Shown: one piece after another, positions 1-7,871 of the stretch
Layout of the letters: every line of letters begins with the position of its first letter
Position numbering within the stretch: position 1 is the stretch's first letter
Source: an uncultured Collinsella sp.
Lineage (GTDB): Bacteria; Actinomycetota; Coriobacteriia; Coriobacteriales; Coriobacteriaceae
Assembly (NCBI GenBank): GCA_900542965.1
Contig: UQPY01000018.1
Span: 1-35,341 of the forward strand
DNA: 35,341 nt
Direction: 5' to 3'
Notes under the pieces: model-generated
What the model was told of the DNA's origin: nothing
What the model saw: only the letters and a program-made list of their open reading frames with translations
Database searches by the model: none
Program-made: the position numbers and the translations under genes

Positions 1-780
1 GAGCGTGTTGAATTTGGCGTGGGCGGCTACGCTGATGCGCTCGAGCAAATCGACGAGCGTTTGCAGGTGGGCGAGAAGATCGATGGCTTGCTCGCCTATG
101 CGCCGGGCGACGATCGTGCAACTGAGCTTTTGGGGCAGATTGCCGAGGCGGGCGTGACGATCGAGCTCGTCGACGGCGACCGTCCGCACCTCGACCGTCT
201 GGGCGCCAGTCTGGCTGATTATTCAACGGCGGGCAGCCTGATGGCCGAGCAGGCGGTCAACTTGGTTCACGCCGCTGGTGTCGATGCCCGCGTGCTCCTG
301 CTAGCGGGCGACCCCTATACCGATTCACACTATCTAACCGCCCGTGCCTTCCACAATTACCTGCGCGAACGAGATATTCCATGGCAGGTCGAGGACCTTG
401 CCGGTGCCCATGCGCAAGTCAAACAGCTCAAGCATGAGCTCGAAAAGCGCTTGAGTGCGCCGGACGCCCCTGAGCTCATTTGTAGCGTTTTTGCCGTTGG
501 TTCCGAAGTGGTTGCCGATGCGCTTGTCTCGAGCGGCAAGGCCGGTCAGGTTATGGTGATCGGCAACGACCTGTTTCCCGAAAGCGCCCTGGCCTTGCGC
601 CGCGGTATCTTTACCAATATTGTCTATAAGGACCCGACGAGCCTGGCGTATCGCGGCGCTAAGACGCTGGGCGATTATCTGCTGTGGGGAAGGACCCCGA
701 CGGTGCCCGTCCAGAAGGGCGCCGTCGAGATGGTATTTGCCAGCAATGTCGATCGCTACTGCGAACTTGCGGGAATTTAG
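1..780 (+). CDS. LacI-family transcriptional regulator, C-terminal part (5' end outside window)
   Basis: The reading frame is open from base 1, so the start codon and the DNA-binding helix-turn-helix lie upstream of the window. The visible ~259 residues look like the sugar-binding core of a LacI/PurR-type regulator (periplasmic-binding-protein fold). Features seen include GLLAYAP near the start, a DYSTAG segment, ARVLLLAGD, an ICSVFAVGSEVVADAL stretch and a C-terminal segment VVYK-like/LAYRGAKTLGDYLLWG typical of the last helix. There is no signal peptide or membrane anchor in the visible part, but an ABC-type binding protein cannot be fully excluded without the N-terminus. It ends at a strong terminator and is followed by uxaC, whose promoter carries LacI-type palindromes. 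It is therefore the best candidate in the window for the repressor that reads GTGAACGTTCAC, with a uronate or pathway intermediate as inducer (inference). Confidence 0.75.
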   Translation, partial: ERVEFGVGGYADALEQIDERLQVGEKIDGLLAYAPGDDRATELLGQIAEAGVTIELVDGDRPHLDRLGASLADYSTAGSLMAEQAVNLVHAAGVDARVLLLAGDPYTDSHYLTARAFHNYLRERDIPWQVEDLAGAHAQVKQLKHELEKRLSAPDAPELICSVFAVGSEVVADALVSSGKAGQVMVIGNDLFPESALALRRGIFTNIVYKDPTSLAYRGAKTLGDYLLWGRTPTVPVQKGAVEMVFASNVDRYCELAGI

Positions 781-806
781 TCGATCGGGCAGGTACCCCC
801 TCTTGC

Positions 807-1003
807 GACGTGCATTTTTGGGAGTATTCAGCATTGGCATGCCCTGAATGAGGTGCAGAACGACTGTTTTAAGTGCCCCCGATGGCGTAATTTGCCATCG
901 GGGGCACTTTTTATGCCGATCGGGCGCTATCTGCGTTCCAAATAGGACGCTGAGGATGGCGCACGGCGCGCTCCAATGCTGAATACTCCCAAAAATGTAC
1001 GTC
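807..1003. repeat. 197-bp element bounded by a 31-bp inverted repeat
   Basis: The arms 807-837 and 973-1003 are inverted copies matching at 30 of 31 positions; the shared core reads TTTTTGGGAGTATTCAGC. Similarity continues weakly outward, with CAGGT at 790-794 and ACCTG at 1016-1020. The LacI-gene terminator sits between the arms. No open frame inside looks coding. It could be a small MITE-like element, or a long stem around the terminator. Confidence 0.6.
871..912 (+). terminator. Rho-independent terminator of the LacI-family gene
   Basis: A perfect 16-bp stem (871-886 with 894-909) closes a 7-base loop and runs into TTTTT. It lies about 90 bases after the stop codon of the regulator gene. 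Confidence 0.9.
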
Positions 1004-1134
1004 GGGACATGACCCACCTGAGCAAAAGCGCTCAAGTTCGGTGTTCGGGGACGCCAACCGGTCCGCAATGCATGCAAGTCACAGCTCCGGCAACCGTTGA
1101 ACGGGCAAAACCTACCGTTCACCCCATGGTTGTT

Positions 1135-1150
1135 AGGTGAACGTTCACCT
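1135..1150. promoter_or_regulatory. LacI-type operator 1 of uxaC, AGGTGAACGTTCACCT
   Basis: This is a perfect 16-bp palindrome with the central CG step typical of LacI-family operators. Its right half TTCACC (1144-1149) is placed to act as a -35 hexamer, 18 bases ahead of TAGTAT (1168-1173). A degenerate half-site (CCGTTCACC) lies at 1115-1123. Confidence 0.85.
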
Positions 1151-1173
1151 TTTGAGTCGTAATGGATTAGTAT

Positions 1174-1187
1174 GGTGAACGTTCACC
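1174..1187. promoter_or_regulatory. LacI-type operator 2 of uxaC, GGTGAACGTTCACC
   Basis: This is a perfect 14-bp palindrome centred 38 bp downstream of operator 1. It overlaps the expected transcription start region just after the TAGTAT -10 candidate. Two sites about 3.6 helical turns apart suit cooperative or looping repression. Confidence 0.85.
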
Positions 1188-1240
1188 TAGAGGATGACGA
1201 GCGTATTGTGCGCCCGCTCCGCAAACAAAGGGGCTGTTTG

Positions 1241-2668
1241 ATGAAAAACTTTATGGACGATCAGGATTTCCTGCTGAGCACTAAGACCGGCGAGGAGCTG
1301 TTCCACAACTTTGCCGAGGGCATGCCCATCGTCGACTATCACTGCCACATTTCTCCCAAGGAGATTTGGGAGGACAAACGTTTCGAGAACATCACCGAGG
1401 TTTGGCTGGGCGGCGACCACTACAAGTGGCGCCTGATGCGTGCCAACGGCGTCGACGAGCGTTTTATCACTGGCGACGCCCCTGCTCGCGAGAAGTTCCA
1501 AAAATGGGCCGAGACCCTGGGTCGCTGCGTTGGCAACCCCGTCTTTGAGTGGAGCCACCTGGAGCTTAAGCGTTACTTTGGCTACGAGGGCGTCCTGAAC
1601 GGCAAAACCGCTCAGGAGGTCTGGGACCTTGCCAACGCCAAGCTCGCTGAGGCCAGCTTTACCTGCCGCAACCTGATCAAGCAGTCCAACGTCCGCATGA
1701 TCTGCACTACCGACGACCCCGCCGACAGCTTTGAGTGGCACAAGAAGATTGCCGCCGACGACAGCTTTGACGTCCAGGTCGTTCCCGCCATGCGCCCCGA
1801 TGCCGCCCTGCGCATCGAGCGTGGCCAGGAGTTCGCCGACTACTGCAAGCATCTCTCCGAGGTTGCCGGCGTTGAGATCAGCGACTTCGAGGGCATGAAG
1901 GCCGCCATCTCCAAGCGCTACGACGTTGCCCACGAGCTGGGCTGCCGCGCTTCCGACCACGCGCTCGACTACGTTATGTACGTTCCGGCTACCGCCGACG
2001 AGATCGAGACTATCTTTGCCAAGGGCCTTGCCGCCGAGCCGCTTGCCGAGGACGAGGTCCTCAAGTACAAGACGGCCTTTATGCAGTTCGTCGCCGGCGA
2101 GTATGTCCGTCTGGGTTGGGCCATGCAGCTGCACTTTGGCTGCAAGCGTGACAACAACCGCGCTATGTTCGCCAATCTCGGTCCCGACACCGGCTACGAC
2201 TGCATCTCCAACTACACGCCGTCCGACCAGCTGGCCGATTTCCTCAACTCCATCCAGGAGTCCACGGGTCTGCCCAAGACCATCCTGTACAGCCTGAACC
2301 CCATCGACAACACCATGATCGATACCGTGATGGGCTGCTTCCAGGAGGCTCCGACTGCCGGTAAGATCCAGAACGGCTCCGCCTGGTGGTTCAACGACAA
2401 CGAGGTCGGTATGCGCGAGCAGCTCACGGCTCTGGCTAACGAGGGCGTGCTGGGCAACTTTGTGGGCATGCTTACCGATTCCCGCTCCTTCCTGTCCTAC
2501 CCGCGTCACGAGTACTTCCGTCGCGTGCTGTGCGGCGTGATCGGCGAGTGGGTCGAGCAGGGCAAGTATCCGGCCGACATGGAGCTGCTGGGAGCCATCG
2601 TGCGCGACATTAGCTACAACAACGCGGTCCGCTACTTTGGCTTTGACCTGGATACCGTCGAGGCCTAA
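1241..2668 (+). CDS. uxaC: Glucuronate/galacturonate isomerase (uronate isomerase)
   Basis: UxaC interconverts D-galacturonate and D-tagaturonate (and D-glucuronate and D-fructuronate), the first cytoplasmic step of uronate catabolism. The 475-residue product has the usual family length (about 470). The metal-binding motif HCHI lies near residue 34 within VDYHCHISPKEIW, followed by the family hallmark WLGGDHYKWR; later come TTDDP and a C-terminal DISYNNAVRYFGF. The frame is open further upstream to 1172, but that start would lie inside operator 2. The ATG at 1241 has AAAGGGG about 8 bases ahead and begins MKNFMDD, like other UxaC proteins. It is first of the uxaC-uxaB-uxaA group and sits behind the paired operators. 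Identity is near certain; the preferred uronate is inferred from the neighbours. Confidence 0.96.
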   Translation: MKNFMDDQDFLLSTKTGEELFHNFAEGMPIVDYHCHISPKEIWEDKRFENITEVWLGGDHYKWRLMRANGVDERFITGDAPAREKFQKWAETLGRCVGNPVFEWSHLELKRYFGYEGVLNGKTAQEVWDLANAKLAEASFTCRNLIKQSNVRMICTTDDPADSFEWHKKIAADDSFDVQVVPAMRPDAALRIERGQEFADYCKHLSEVAGVEISDFEGMKAAISKRYDVAHELGCRASDHALDYVMYVPATADEIETIFAKGLAAEPLAEDEVLKYKTAFMQFVAGEYVRLGWAMQLHFGCKRDNNRAMFANLGPDTGYDCISNYTPSDQLADFLNSIQESTGLPKTILYSLNPIDNTMIDTVMGCFQEAPTAGKIQNGSAWWFNDNEVGMREQLTALANEGVLGNFVGMLTDSRSFLSYPRHEYFRRVLCGVIGEWVEQGKYPADMELLGAIVRDISYNNAVRYFGFDLDTVEA

Positions 2669-2692
2669 ACCCGCATCGAACCACACCGAACT

Positions 2693-2728
2693 CGGGAGCG
2701 CCGTTGCCACACGCGGCGCCCCCGTTTT
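2693..2728 (+). terminator. Terminator-like hairpin between uxaC and uxaB
   Basis: Arms 2693-2703 and 2714-2724 pair at 10 of 11 positions and are followed by TTTT. Because uxaB has no separate operator, this probably acts as a partial terminator or a 3'-end stabiliser that lowers uxaBA relative to uxaC. Confidence 0.6.
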
Positions 2729-2764
2729 GCCTGCACGCTAACAGCAATCTAAGGAGAGACATCG

Positions 2765-4279
2765 ATGGAGAACATCAGCTACGAGACGCTCGAGAAGATC
2801 GGCTACAAGGGCTACCTGCTGCCCAAGGACGCGCCCGAGAAGGTTCTGCAGTTTGGCGAGGGCAATTTCCTGCGCGCCTTCGTCGACCGTTTCTTTGACA
2901 TGGGCAACGAGGCAACCGGCTGGAACGGCAAGGTTGTCATGGTGCAGCCCATCAGCGGCGCCTTTGGCTTTGCCGACGGCATCAATGCCCAGGACGACCT
3001 GTACACCGTGCTGGTGCGCGGCAAGGAGAGCGGCAACACGGTCGACGAGTCCCGTGTGATCAGCGCCTGCAGCCGCTGCCTCAATCCGTATCGCGAGGAC
3101 GACTACCGCGCCATGATGGAGGTCGCCGTCTCCGACGATTTGGAGATTATCGTCTCCAACACCACCGAGGCCGGCATTGCCTACGATCCGTCCTGCAAGG
3201 CCGACGACATGCCGCCCGCGAGCTTCCCCGCCAAGCTTGCCCAGGTGCTCCACACCCGCTGGGCCGCCGGCAAGCCGGGCGTCATCGTGCTCGCCTGCGA
3301 ACTCATCGATCACAACGGCGAGGAGCTGCTGCGCATCATGAACCAGTACGTGAACGACTGGGGCTGGGAGGACGAGTTTGCGCAGTGGATGGCTAACGAC
3401 TGCACCGTCTGCACCACGCTCGTCGACACCATCGTACCGGGCCGTATCCGCGACGCATCCGAGGCCGCCGCGGTGGCTGAGCGTCTGGGCTACGAGGATC
3501 CCTTCCTGGCCGTGCGCGAGCCCTTCCAGATGTGGGGCATCCAGGGCGACGAGTCGCTTGCCGAGAAGCTTCCCTTTGTGAAGGCTGGTCTGCCGGGTGT
3601 CTTTGTGACCCCCGACGTCACCCCATACAAGAAGCGCAAGGTCCGCATCCTCAACGGTGCCCACACCGCCTTCGTTCCGGGTTCCTGGGTTGCCGGCTTT
3701 GATATCGTGCGCGACTGCATGCATGACGAGACCATTCGCGGCTTCATGAACACCATGCTCTACGACGAGGTCATTCCGACGCTTGCCGCCGACTTGGATG
3801 TCGAGGACTGCAAGGCCTTTGCCGCCGCCGTCGAAAACCGCTTCGACAACCCGTTTATTGATCATGCGCTGCTCTCCATCTGCCTCAACTCCACGGCTAA
3901 GTGGCGCGCTCGCGACCTGCCCACGCTCAAGGACTACGTTGCCGAGACCGGCAACCTGCCCAAGTGCCTGGCCACGAGCCTCGCTACGCTCATCTCCTTC
4001 TACACGCAGGAGCTCGTGTCCCGCGAGGGCGACGGCCTGCACCTGCGTCGCTCCGACGGCACCGAGTACACCGCTCAGGACGACGCTTTCGTGCTCGACT
4101 TCTACGCCGCCCATGCCGGCGCCGACGATGCCCAGCTGGTGCACGACGTGCTCACCAACGAGCAGATGTGGGGCGAGGACCTTACGCAGATCGCCGGTCT
4201 TGAGGAGTTTGTCGTCAGTGCGCTCGCCGTCGTGCGCACCGAGGGTGCCAAGCAGGCCTTCGCCAACGCTCAGGCGTAA
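2765..4279 (+). CDS. uxaB: Tagaturonate reductase (altronate oxidoreductase)
   Basis: UxaB reduces D-tagaturonate to D-altronate with NADH, the second step of galacturonate breakdown. The protein is 504 residues, slightly longer than the E. coli enzyme, and belongs to the mannitol-dehydrogenase/long-chain polyol dehydrogenase family. Visible hallmarks are FGEGNFLRAFVDRF near residue 31, NTTEAGI near 136, and the catalytic K..N..H set in KVRILNGAHT near residue 297 followed by PGS. AAGGAGAG lies about 8 bases before the ATG at 2765. Fructuronate reductase (UxuB) belongs to the same superfamily, but the partner genes uxaC and uxaA favour the tagaturonate/altronate role. Confidence 0.93.
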   Translation: MENISYETLEKIGYKGYLLPKDAPEKVLQFGEGNFLRAFVDRFFDMGNEATGWNGKVVMVQPISGAFGFADGINAQDDLYTVLVRGKESGNTVDESRVISACSRCLNPYREDDYRAMMEVAVSDDLEIIVSNTTEAGIAYDPSCKADDMPPASFPAKLAQVLHTRWAAGKPGVIVLACELIDHNGEELLRIMNQYVNDWGWEDEFAQWMANDCTVCTTLVDTIVPGRIRDASEAAAVAERLGYEDPFLAVREPFQMWGIQGDESLAEKLPFVKAGLPGVFVTPDVTPYKKRKVRILNGAHTAFVPGSWVAGFDIVRDCMHDETIRGFMNTMLYDEVIPTLAADLDVEDCKAFAAAVENRFDNPFIDHALLSICLNSTAKWRARDLPTLKDYVAETGNLPKCLATSLATLISFYTQELVSREGDGLHLRRSDGTEYTAQDDAFVLDFYAAHAGADDAQLVHDVLTNEQMWGEDLTQIAGLEEFVVSALAVVRTEGAKQAFANAQA

Positions 4280-4290
4280 ATTTCCGGCGC

Positions 4291-4322
4291 AGACGCGGGC
4301 GCGGGACGGCGTGCCCGCGTCT
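4291..4322 (+). other. Intercistronic hairpin between uxaB and uxaA
   Basis: The 10-bp perfect stem 4291-4300/4313-4322 encloses a 12-base loop. No T-run follows, so it is not a normal terminator. It may be a processing or stability element. Confidence 0.5.
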
Positions 4323-4360
4323 CGACTTCTGCTCAACCTGTAGGGTTAGGACCATTTGCA

Positions 4361-5845
4361 ATGAACACTATCCAGATCAATCCGGCCGACAACGTGATCG
4401 TCGCGCTGTCGCCGCTTGCCAAGGGCACCGCCGTCGCGGTTCCCGGGGTGGGCGAGGTCGTGGCCGCGGAGGATATTCCGCAGGGTCATAAGATGGCCGT
4501 GCGCTCGATTGCCGCGGGGGAGGACGTCATCAAGTACGGCCTTCCTATCGGCCATGTGACGGGCGATGTCCAGCCCGGTCAGTGGCTTCATACACATAAT
4601 GTCAAGACTAACCTTTCGGGCGAGGTCGAGTACACCTACAACCCCACACATCCGGTCGTTGAGCCGGTTGAGCCCGAGACCTTTATGGGGTTCCGCCGCG
4701 CCGACGGTCGTGCCGCGACGCGTAATGAGCTGTGGATCATCCCCACGGTCGGCTGTGTCAACGAAGTCGCCCGTGCCATGTGTGAGCAGGCCCAGGATCT
4801 GGTCGATGGCTCGCTGGAGGGCGTCTACTACTTCCCGCATCCGTTCGGTTGCTCGCAGACCGGCGCCGACCATGTCCAGACGCGTCGTCTGCTGGTGGCG
4901 CTCTCGCGTCATCCTAATGCGGCCGGCGTGCTATTCCTGTCGCTCGGTTGCGAGAACTGCACGCACCAGCAGGTGCTCGACGAGCTCGGTGACTTTGATC
5001 ACGAGCGCGTTCGTTTTCTCACCTGCCAAGATGTAGCCGACGAGCAGATCGAGGGCCACAAGATTCTGGCCGAGCTGGCAGACCTCGCCAAGCAGGCCAA
5101 GCGCGAGCCCATTCCGGCCTCCGAGCTGGTTATTGGCCTTAAGTGCGGCGGCTCCGACGGCCTTTCGGGCATTACCGCCAATCCCACGATCGGTCGCATG
5201 AGTGATATGGTTGTCGCCCGCGGCGGCACGTCGGTGCTTACCGAGGTGCCCGAGATGTTTGGCGCCGAGAGTATCCTGCTCGATCGCTGTGAGAACGAGC
5301 AGGTCTTTAACGCCGCTTCCGACATGCTCAATGGCTTTAAGGGCTACTTTATTAGCCACGGCGAGGTCGTCTACGAGAACCCGAGCCCCGGCAACAAGGA
5401 CGGCGGTATTACCACGCTCGAGGACAAGAGCTGCGGCTGCGTGCAAAAGGGCGGATCTGCCCCCATCGTCGACGTGCTGCCGTATGCCGGCCAGGCAACT
5501 AAACACGGCCTGAACATGCTGTGCGGTCCGGGCAACGACATGGTATCCACCACGGCGTTGACGGCTGCTGGCTGCCACGTGATTCTGTTCTCGACCGGTC
5601 GCGGCACGCCGTTTGGCGCGCCGGCGCCTACGCTCAAGGTGTTCACCAACCAGCGTCTGTGCGACCATAAGGCCAATTGGATGGACTTTAACGCCGGCGT
5701 GATTGCCACGGGTGAGCGCACACTCGACGAGGCCGCTCACGATTTGTACCAGCTGGTGCTACAGACGGCGAGCGGTAAGCTCACGAGTGCCGAGCGTCGT
5801 GGCTGTCACGAGATTAGCATCTGGAAGGACGGCGTCTGCCTGTAG
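4361..5845 (+). CDS. uxaA: Altronate dehydratase
   Basis: UxaA dehydrates D-altronate to 2-keto-3-deoxygluconate (KDG). The 494-residue product is a full-length, single-chain enzyme: an N-terminal SAF-type domain (about residues 10-100) followed by the UxaA/GarD catalytic region. Seen motifs are TRNELWIIPTVGCVNEV near 120, HPFGCSQTGADH near 160, GLKCGGSDGLSGITANP near 260, and FSTGRGTPFGAP near 410. These glycine/cysteine-rich motifs are typical of the iron-dependent GarD/UxaA family. An AGGA ribosome site lies about 9 bases before the ATG. It closes the uxaCBA group and is followed by a strong terminator. Galactarate dehydratase (GarD) is the main alternative, but the operon partners argue for altronate. 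Confidence 0.94.
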   Translation: MNTIQINPADNVIVALSPLAKGTAVAVPGVGEVVAAEDIPQGHKMAVRSIAAGEDVIKYGLPIGHVTGDVQPGQWLHTHNVKTNLSGEVEYTYNPTHPVVEPVEPETFMGFRRADGRAATRNELWIIPTVGCVNEVARAMCEQAQDLVDGSLEGVYYFPHPFGCSQTGADHVQTRRLLVALSRHPNAAGVLFLSLGCENCTHQQVLDELGDFDHERVRFLTCQDVADEQIEGHKILAELADLAKQAKREPIPASELVIGLKCGGSDGLSGITANPTIGRMSDMVVARGGTSVLTEVPEMFGAESILLDRCENEQVFNAASDMLNGFKGYFISHGEVVYENPSPGNKDGGITTLEDKSCGCVQKGGSAPIVDVLPYAGQATKHGLNMLCGPGNDMVSTTALTAAGCHVILFSTGRGTPFGAPAPTLKVFTNQRLCDHKANWMDFNAGVIATGERTLDEAAHDLYQLVLQTASGKLTSAERRGCHEISIWKDGVCL

Positions 5846-5878
5846 CGGCAAGCGCATCCGAACATAGTGCCTAAATAA

Positions 5879-5914
5879 CGGTCCCGTCGGGAGTAGTCCC
5901 GGCGGGACCGTTTT
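5879..5914 (+). terminator. Rho-independent terminator after uxaA
   Basis: The stem CGGTCCCGTCGGGA / TCCCGGCGGGACCG (5879-5892 with 5897-5910, one G-T pair) has a 4-base loop and is followed by TTTT. Confidence 0.9.
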
Positions 5915-5944
5915 GCTTACGGCGTGCATGAAATGGAAATCACA

Positions 5945-5958
5945 ATAAACGTTCACCT
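5945..5958. promoter_or_regulatory. Upstream degenerate operator copy (ATAAACGTTCACCT)
   Basis: The right half TTCACCT is exact while the left half is degenerate. It lies about 120 bp upstream of the symporter operator pair and could be an auxiliary site. Confidence 0.5.
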
Positions 5959-6063
5959 TTTGCATATTTGCCCAATATGGCACCTTTACCAGCAGAAAAC
6001 AGAACCAAGAAGCTCAATTGTGTCCGTTCAGCGGTAAAAATCGACCGTTCAAGGATATTATTC

Positions 6064-6079
6064 AAGTGAACGTTCACCT
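6064..6079. promoter_or_regulatory. LacI-type operator 1 of the symporter gene
   Basis: GTGAACGTTCAC is perfect at 6066-6077. TTCACC (6073-6078) and CATAAT (6096-6101) are 17 bases apart, giving a plausible promoter whose -35 is part of the operator. Confidence 0.82.
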
Positions 6080-6104
6080 GTCGTAAGCAATCGCGCATAA
6101 TCTA

Positions 6105-6119
6105 ACTAAACGTTCACCC
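6105..6119. promoter_or_regulatory. LacI-type operator 2 of the symporter gene
   Basis: CTAAACGTTCACCC carries the AACGTT core and an exact right half, centred 40 bp downstream of the perfect copy. It covers the likely transcription start. Confidence 0.72.
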
Positions 6120-6196
6120 TGAACGCTGGGCAGACAGATGTCAGTGTGGACTCCAATGTCTTGCTGCAAGACAATCGAGAAAAGAGAGGGAGCTCG

Positions 6197-7756
6197 ATGA
6201 CTAATAAGATCGGAAAAAAGCGTAAGATCACATTCTGGACGCGCTTGGGCTTTGGTATGGGCGGCATGCTCAACTCCGGTGCCCTGAGCTTTACGCACAG
6301 CTACATGGTGCTGTTCCTGTCCACGGAGTGCGGTCTGTCCGCAGGCGAGGCTGCGCTGATCAGCTCGTTCGCCATCTATCTCAACGCCATTCTGTGCCCG
6401 CTCATGGGCTTTGTGGCCGATAACTTCTACGCTACCAAGATCGGCCGCATCTTTGGCCGCCGCCGTTTCTGGATCTTGCTGGCTATCCCGATGATGGTCG
6501 CCGAGCCGCTCATCTTTGTGGCTACGCCGTTTGGTTTCCCGTACTACTTTGTGTTGTACCTGATCTACAACGTCGCGTACACGTTCTGCACCGCCAACCT
6601 GTCGCCGCTTACCATCGAGATGACCGATGACTTCAAGGAGCGTACGTACCTCACCGGCTACAAGCACCTCTTTGGTAACGCCGCCGGCTTCCTGATGGCA
6701 GCACTCGTCGGCTTTGGCTTTGGCACCTTCGGCGAGACCAACCCGTTTAGCTACTTCATCATCGCTACGGTCAACGCTTCGGTCATGGCAATCTCGCTGC
6801 TTTGTGTGTACCTGTCCACGTGGGAGCACACCCCCGAGGAGGTCGCTCAGGAGAAGATCGAGAGCGTCGGCGAGGGTATCAAGAAGTTTTTCATCGACGT
6901 TATCTCCACCTTCCGCAACAAGTCCTTCCGCAAGGTCCTGTATGCACAGGTCTCCACGAAGCTTGCTGCTGCCTGCTGGTCTGCCTGCCTGTCCTTCTTC
7001 ATCGTCTACTGCCTGCAGATTCCTAAGTCCTACGAGTCCGTGATGGAGATGCCTGGCAAGGTCGTCGCTATCGTCTGCACCGCCATCTGGGTCGCCCTCA
7101 TGGCCAAGAAGGGCTTCCACAAGTCTTGGTACCTCGCAAATGTCGGTTGCGCTGCGTGCATCATTGCCTACAACTACTTCGCCTTTGGTCAGATCAACGG
7201 CACCTCCACGGTCGCCATCGCCATGATCGCCTACCCCATCATCTTCGCCATCTGGAAGTTCTTCTACGTTGGCTTCCAGTATCTGCCCGATGTTCTGCTC
7301 AACTACATCCCCGATGTCGATGAGCTCATCACCCTGCGTCGTCGCGAGGGCATCTACAGCTCCGCACAGCAGCTCTGCCAGCAGATCGCCCAGGCTATCG
7401 CCGTCAACGTATGGGCTATCGTCCTTGCTGCCTCCGGCTTCATTCAGACCGCCGGCAACAGCGACGCCGTGACCCAGCCCGCCACCGTGCCTCTGTACAT
7501 TTGCGGCTACATGCTCATCGGCTGCGCCGGCTTCTTCCTGCTCGCGGCCGTCCTTGCCCGCGGCATAAAGATTGACAAGGAGCAGTGCGACATCCTTTGC
7601 GACGAGATTCACCGCGTCAAGGAGGGTGGCAAGATGGCCGACGTCAAGCCCGAGGTCAAGGCGCTTTGCGAGGAGCTCTCCGGCTTTAAGTACGAGGACT
7701 GCTTTGCCCACAACAACGTTGGCTTCCAGGACGGTAGCGTAACCCCCGCCGAGTAA
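6197..7756 (+). CDS. GPH-type (MFS) glycoside/uronide:cation symporter
   Basis: This 519-residue integral membrane protein resembles the glycoside-pentoside-hexuronide:cation symporters (MelB/UidB/YicJ type). The N-terminus has the positively charged leader KIGKKRKITF and then about twelve hydrophobic segments. Conserved features include RLGFGMGGM at the first helix and a loop with KIGRIFGRRRFWIL near residue 90, which corresponds to the family's cytosolic signature. The frame extends upstream to 6146, but ATG 6197 has GAGAGGGAG just ahead and gives the standard start. It is monocistronic between two terminators, with its own operator pair. The likely substrate is galacturonate or short pectic oligogalacturonides, inferred only from the surrounding catabolic genes. 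It is the only obvious uptake candidate in the pectin part of the window. Confidence 0.88.
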   Translation: MTNKIGKKRKITFWTRLGFGMGGMLNSGALSFTHSYMVLFLSTECGLSAGEAALISSFAIYLNAILCPLMGFVADNFYATKIGRIFGRRRFWILLAIPMMVAEPLIFVATPFGFPYYFVLYLIYNVAYTFCTANLSPLTIEMTDDFKERTYLTGYKHLFGNAAGFLMAALVGFGFGTFGETNPFSYFIIATVNASVMAISLLCVYLSTWEHTPEEVAQEKIESVGEGIKKFFIDVISTFRNKSFRKVLYAQVSTKLAAACWSACLSFFIVYCLQIPKSYESVMEMPGKVVAIVCTAIWVALMAKKGFHKSWYLANVGCAACIIAYNYFAFGQINGTSTVAIAMIAYPIIFAIWKFFYVGFQYLPDVLLNYIPDVDELITLRRREGIYSSAQQLCQQIAQAIAVNVWAIVLAASGFIQTAGNSDAVTQPATVPLYICGYMLIGCAGFFLLAAVLARGIKIDKEQCDILCDEIHRVKEGGKMADVKPEVKALCEELSGFKYEDCFAHNNVGFQDGSVTPAE

Positions 7757-7779
7757 GGCCGACATATCGTCCAAATCAC

Positions 7780-7824
7780 AGGGCCGTGCCACCGGAATTC
7801 CGCCGGCAGGCACGGCCCTTTTTT
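7780..7824 (+). terminator. Rho-independent terminator after the symporter gene
   Basis: AGGGCCGTGCC (7780-7790) pairs with GGCACGGCCCT (7809-7819), with a small inner CGG/CCG stem and a following T-run. A TACAAT at 7832-7837 just beyond may be the -10 of the next gene. No GTGAACGTTCAC site is seen there. Confidence 0.88.
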
Positions 7825-7871
7825 AACAGCGTACAATTTGCCTTTAGAGCATCTTTTTGAGGGAGAAATCC

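Noticed and set aside
1172..1240. Earlier start for uxaC
   Set aside because: It lies inside operator 2 and has no ribosome site, and the added residues are not family-like.
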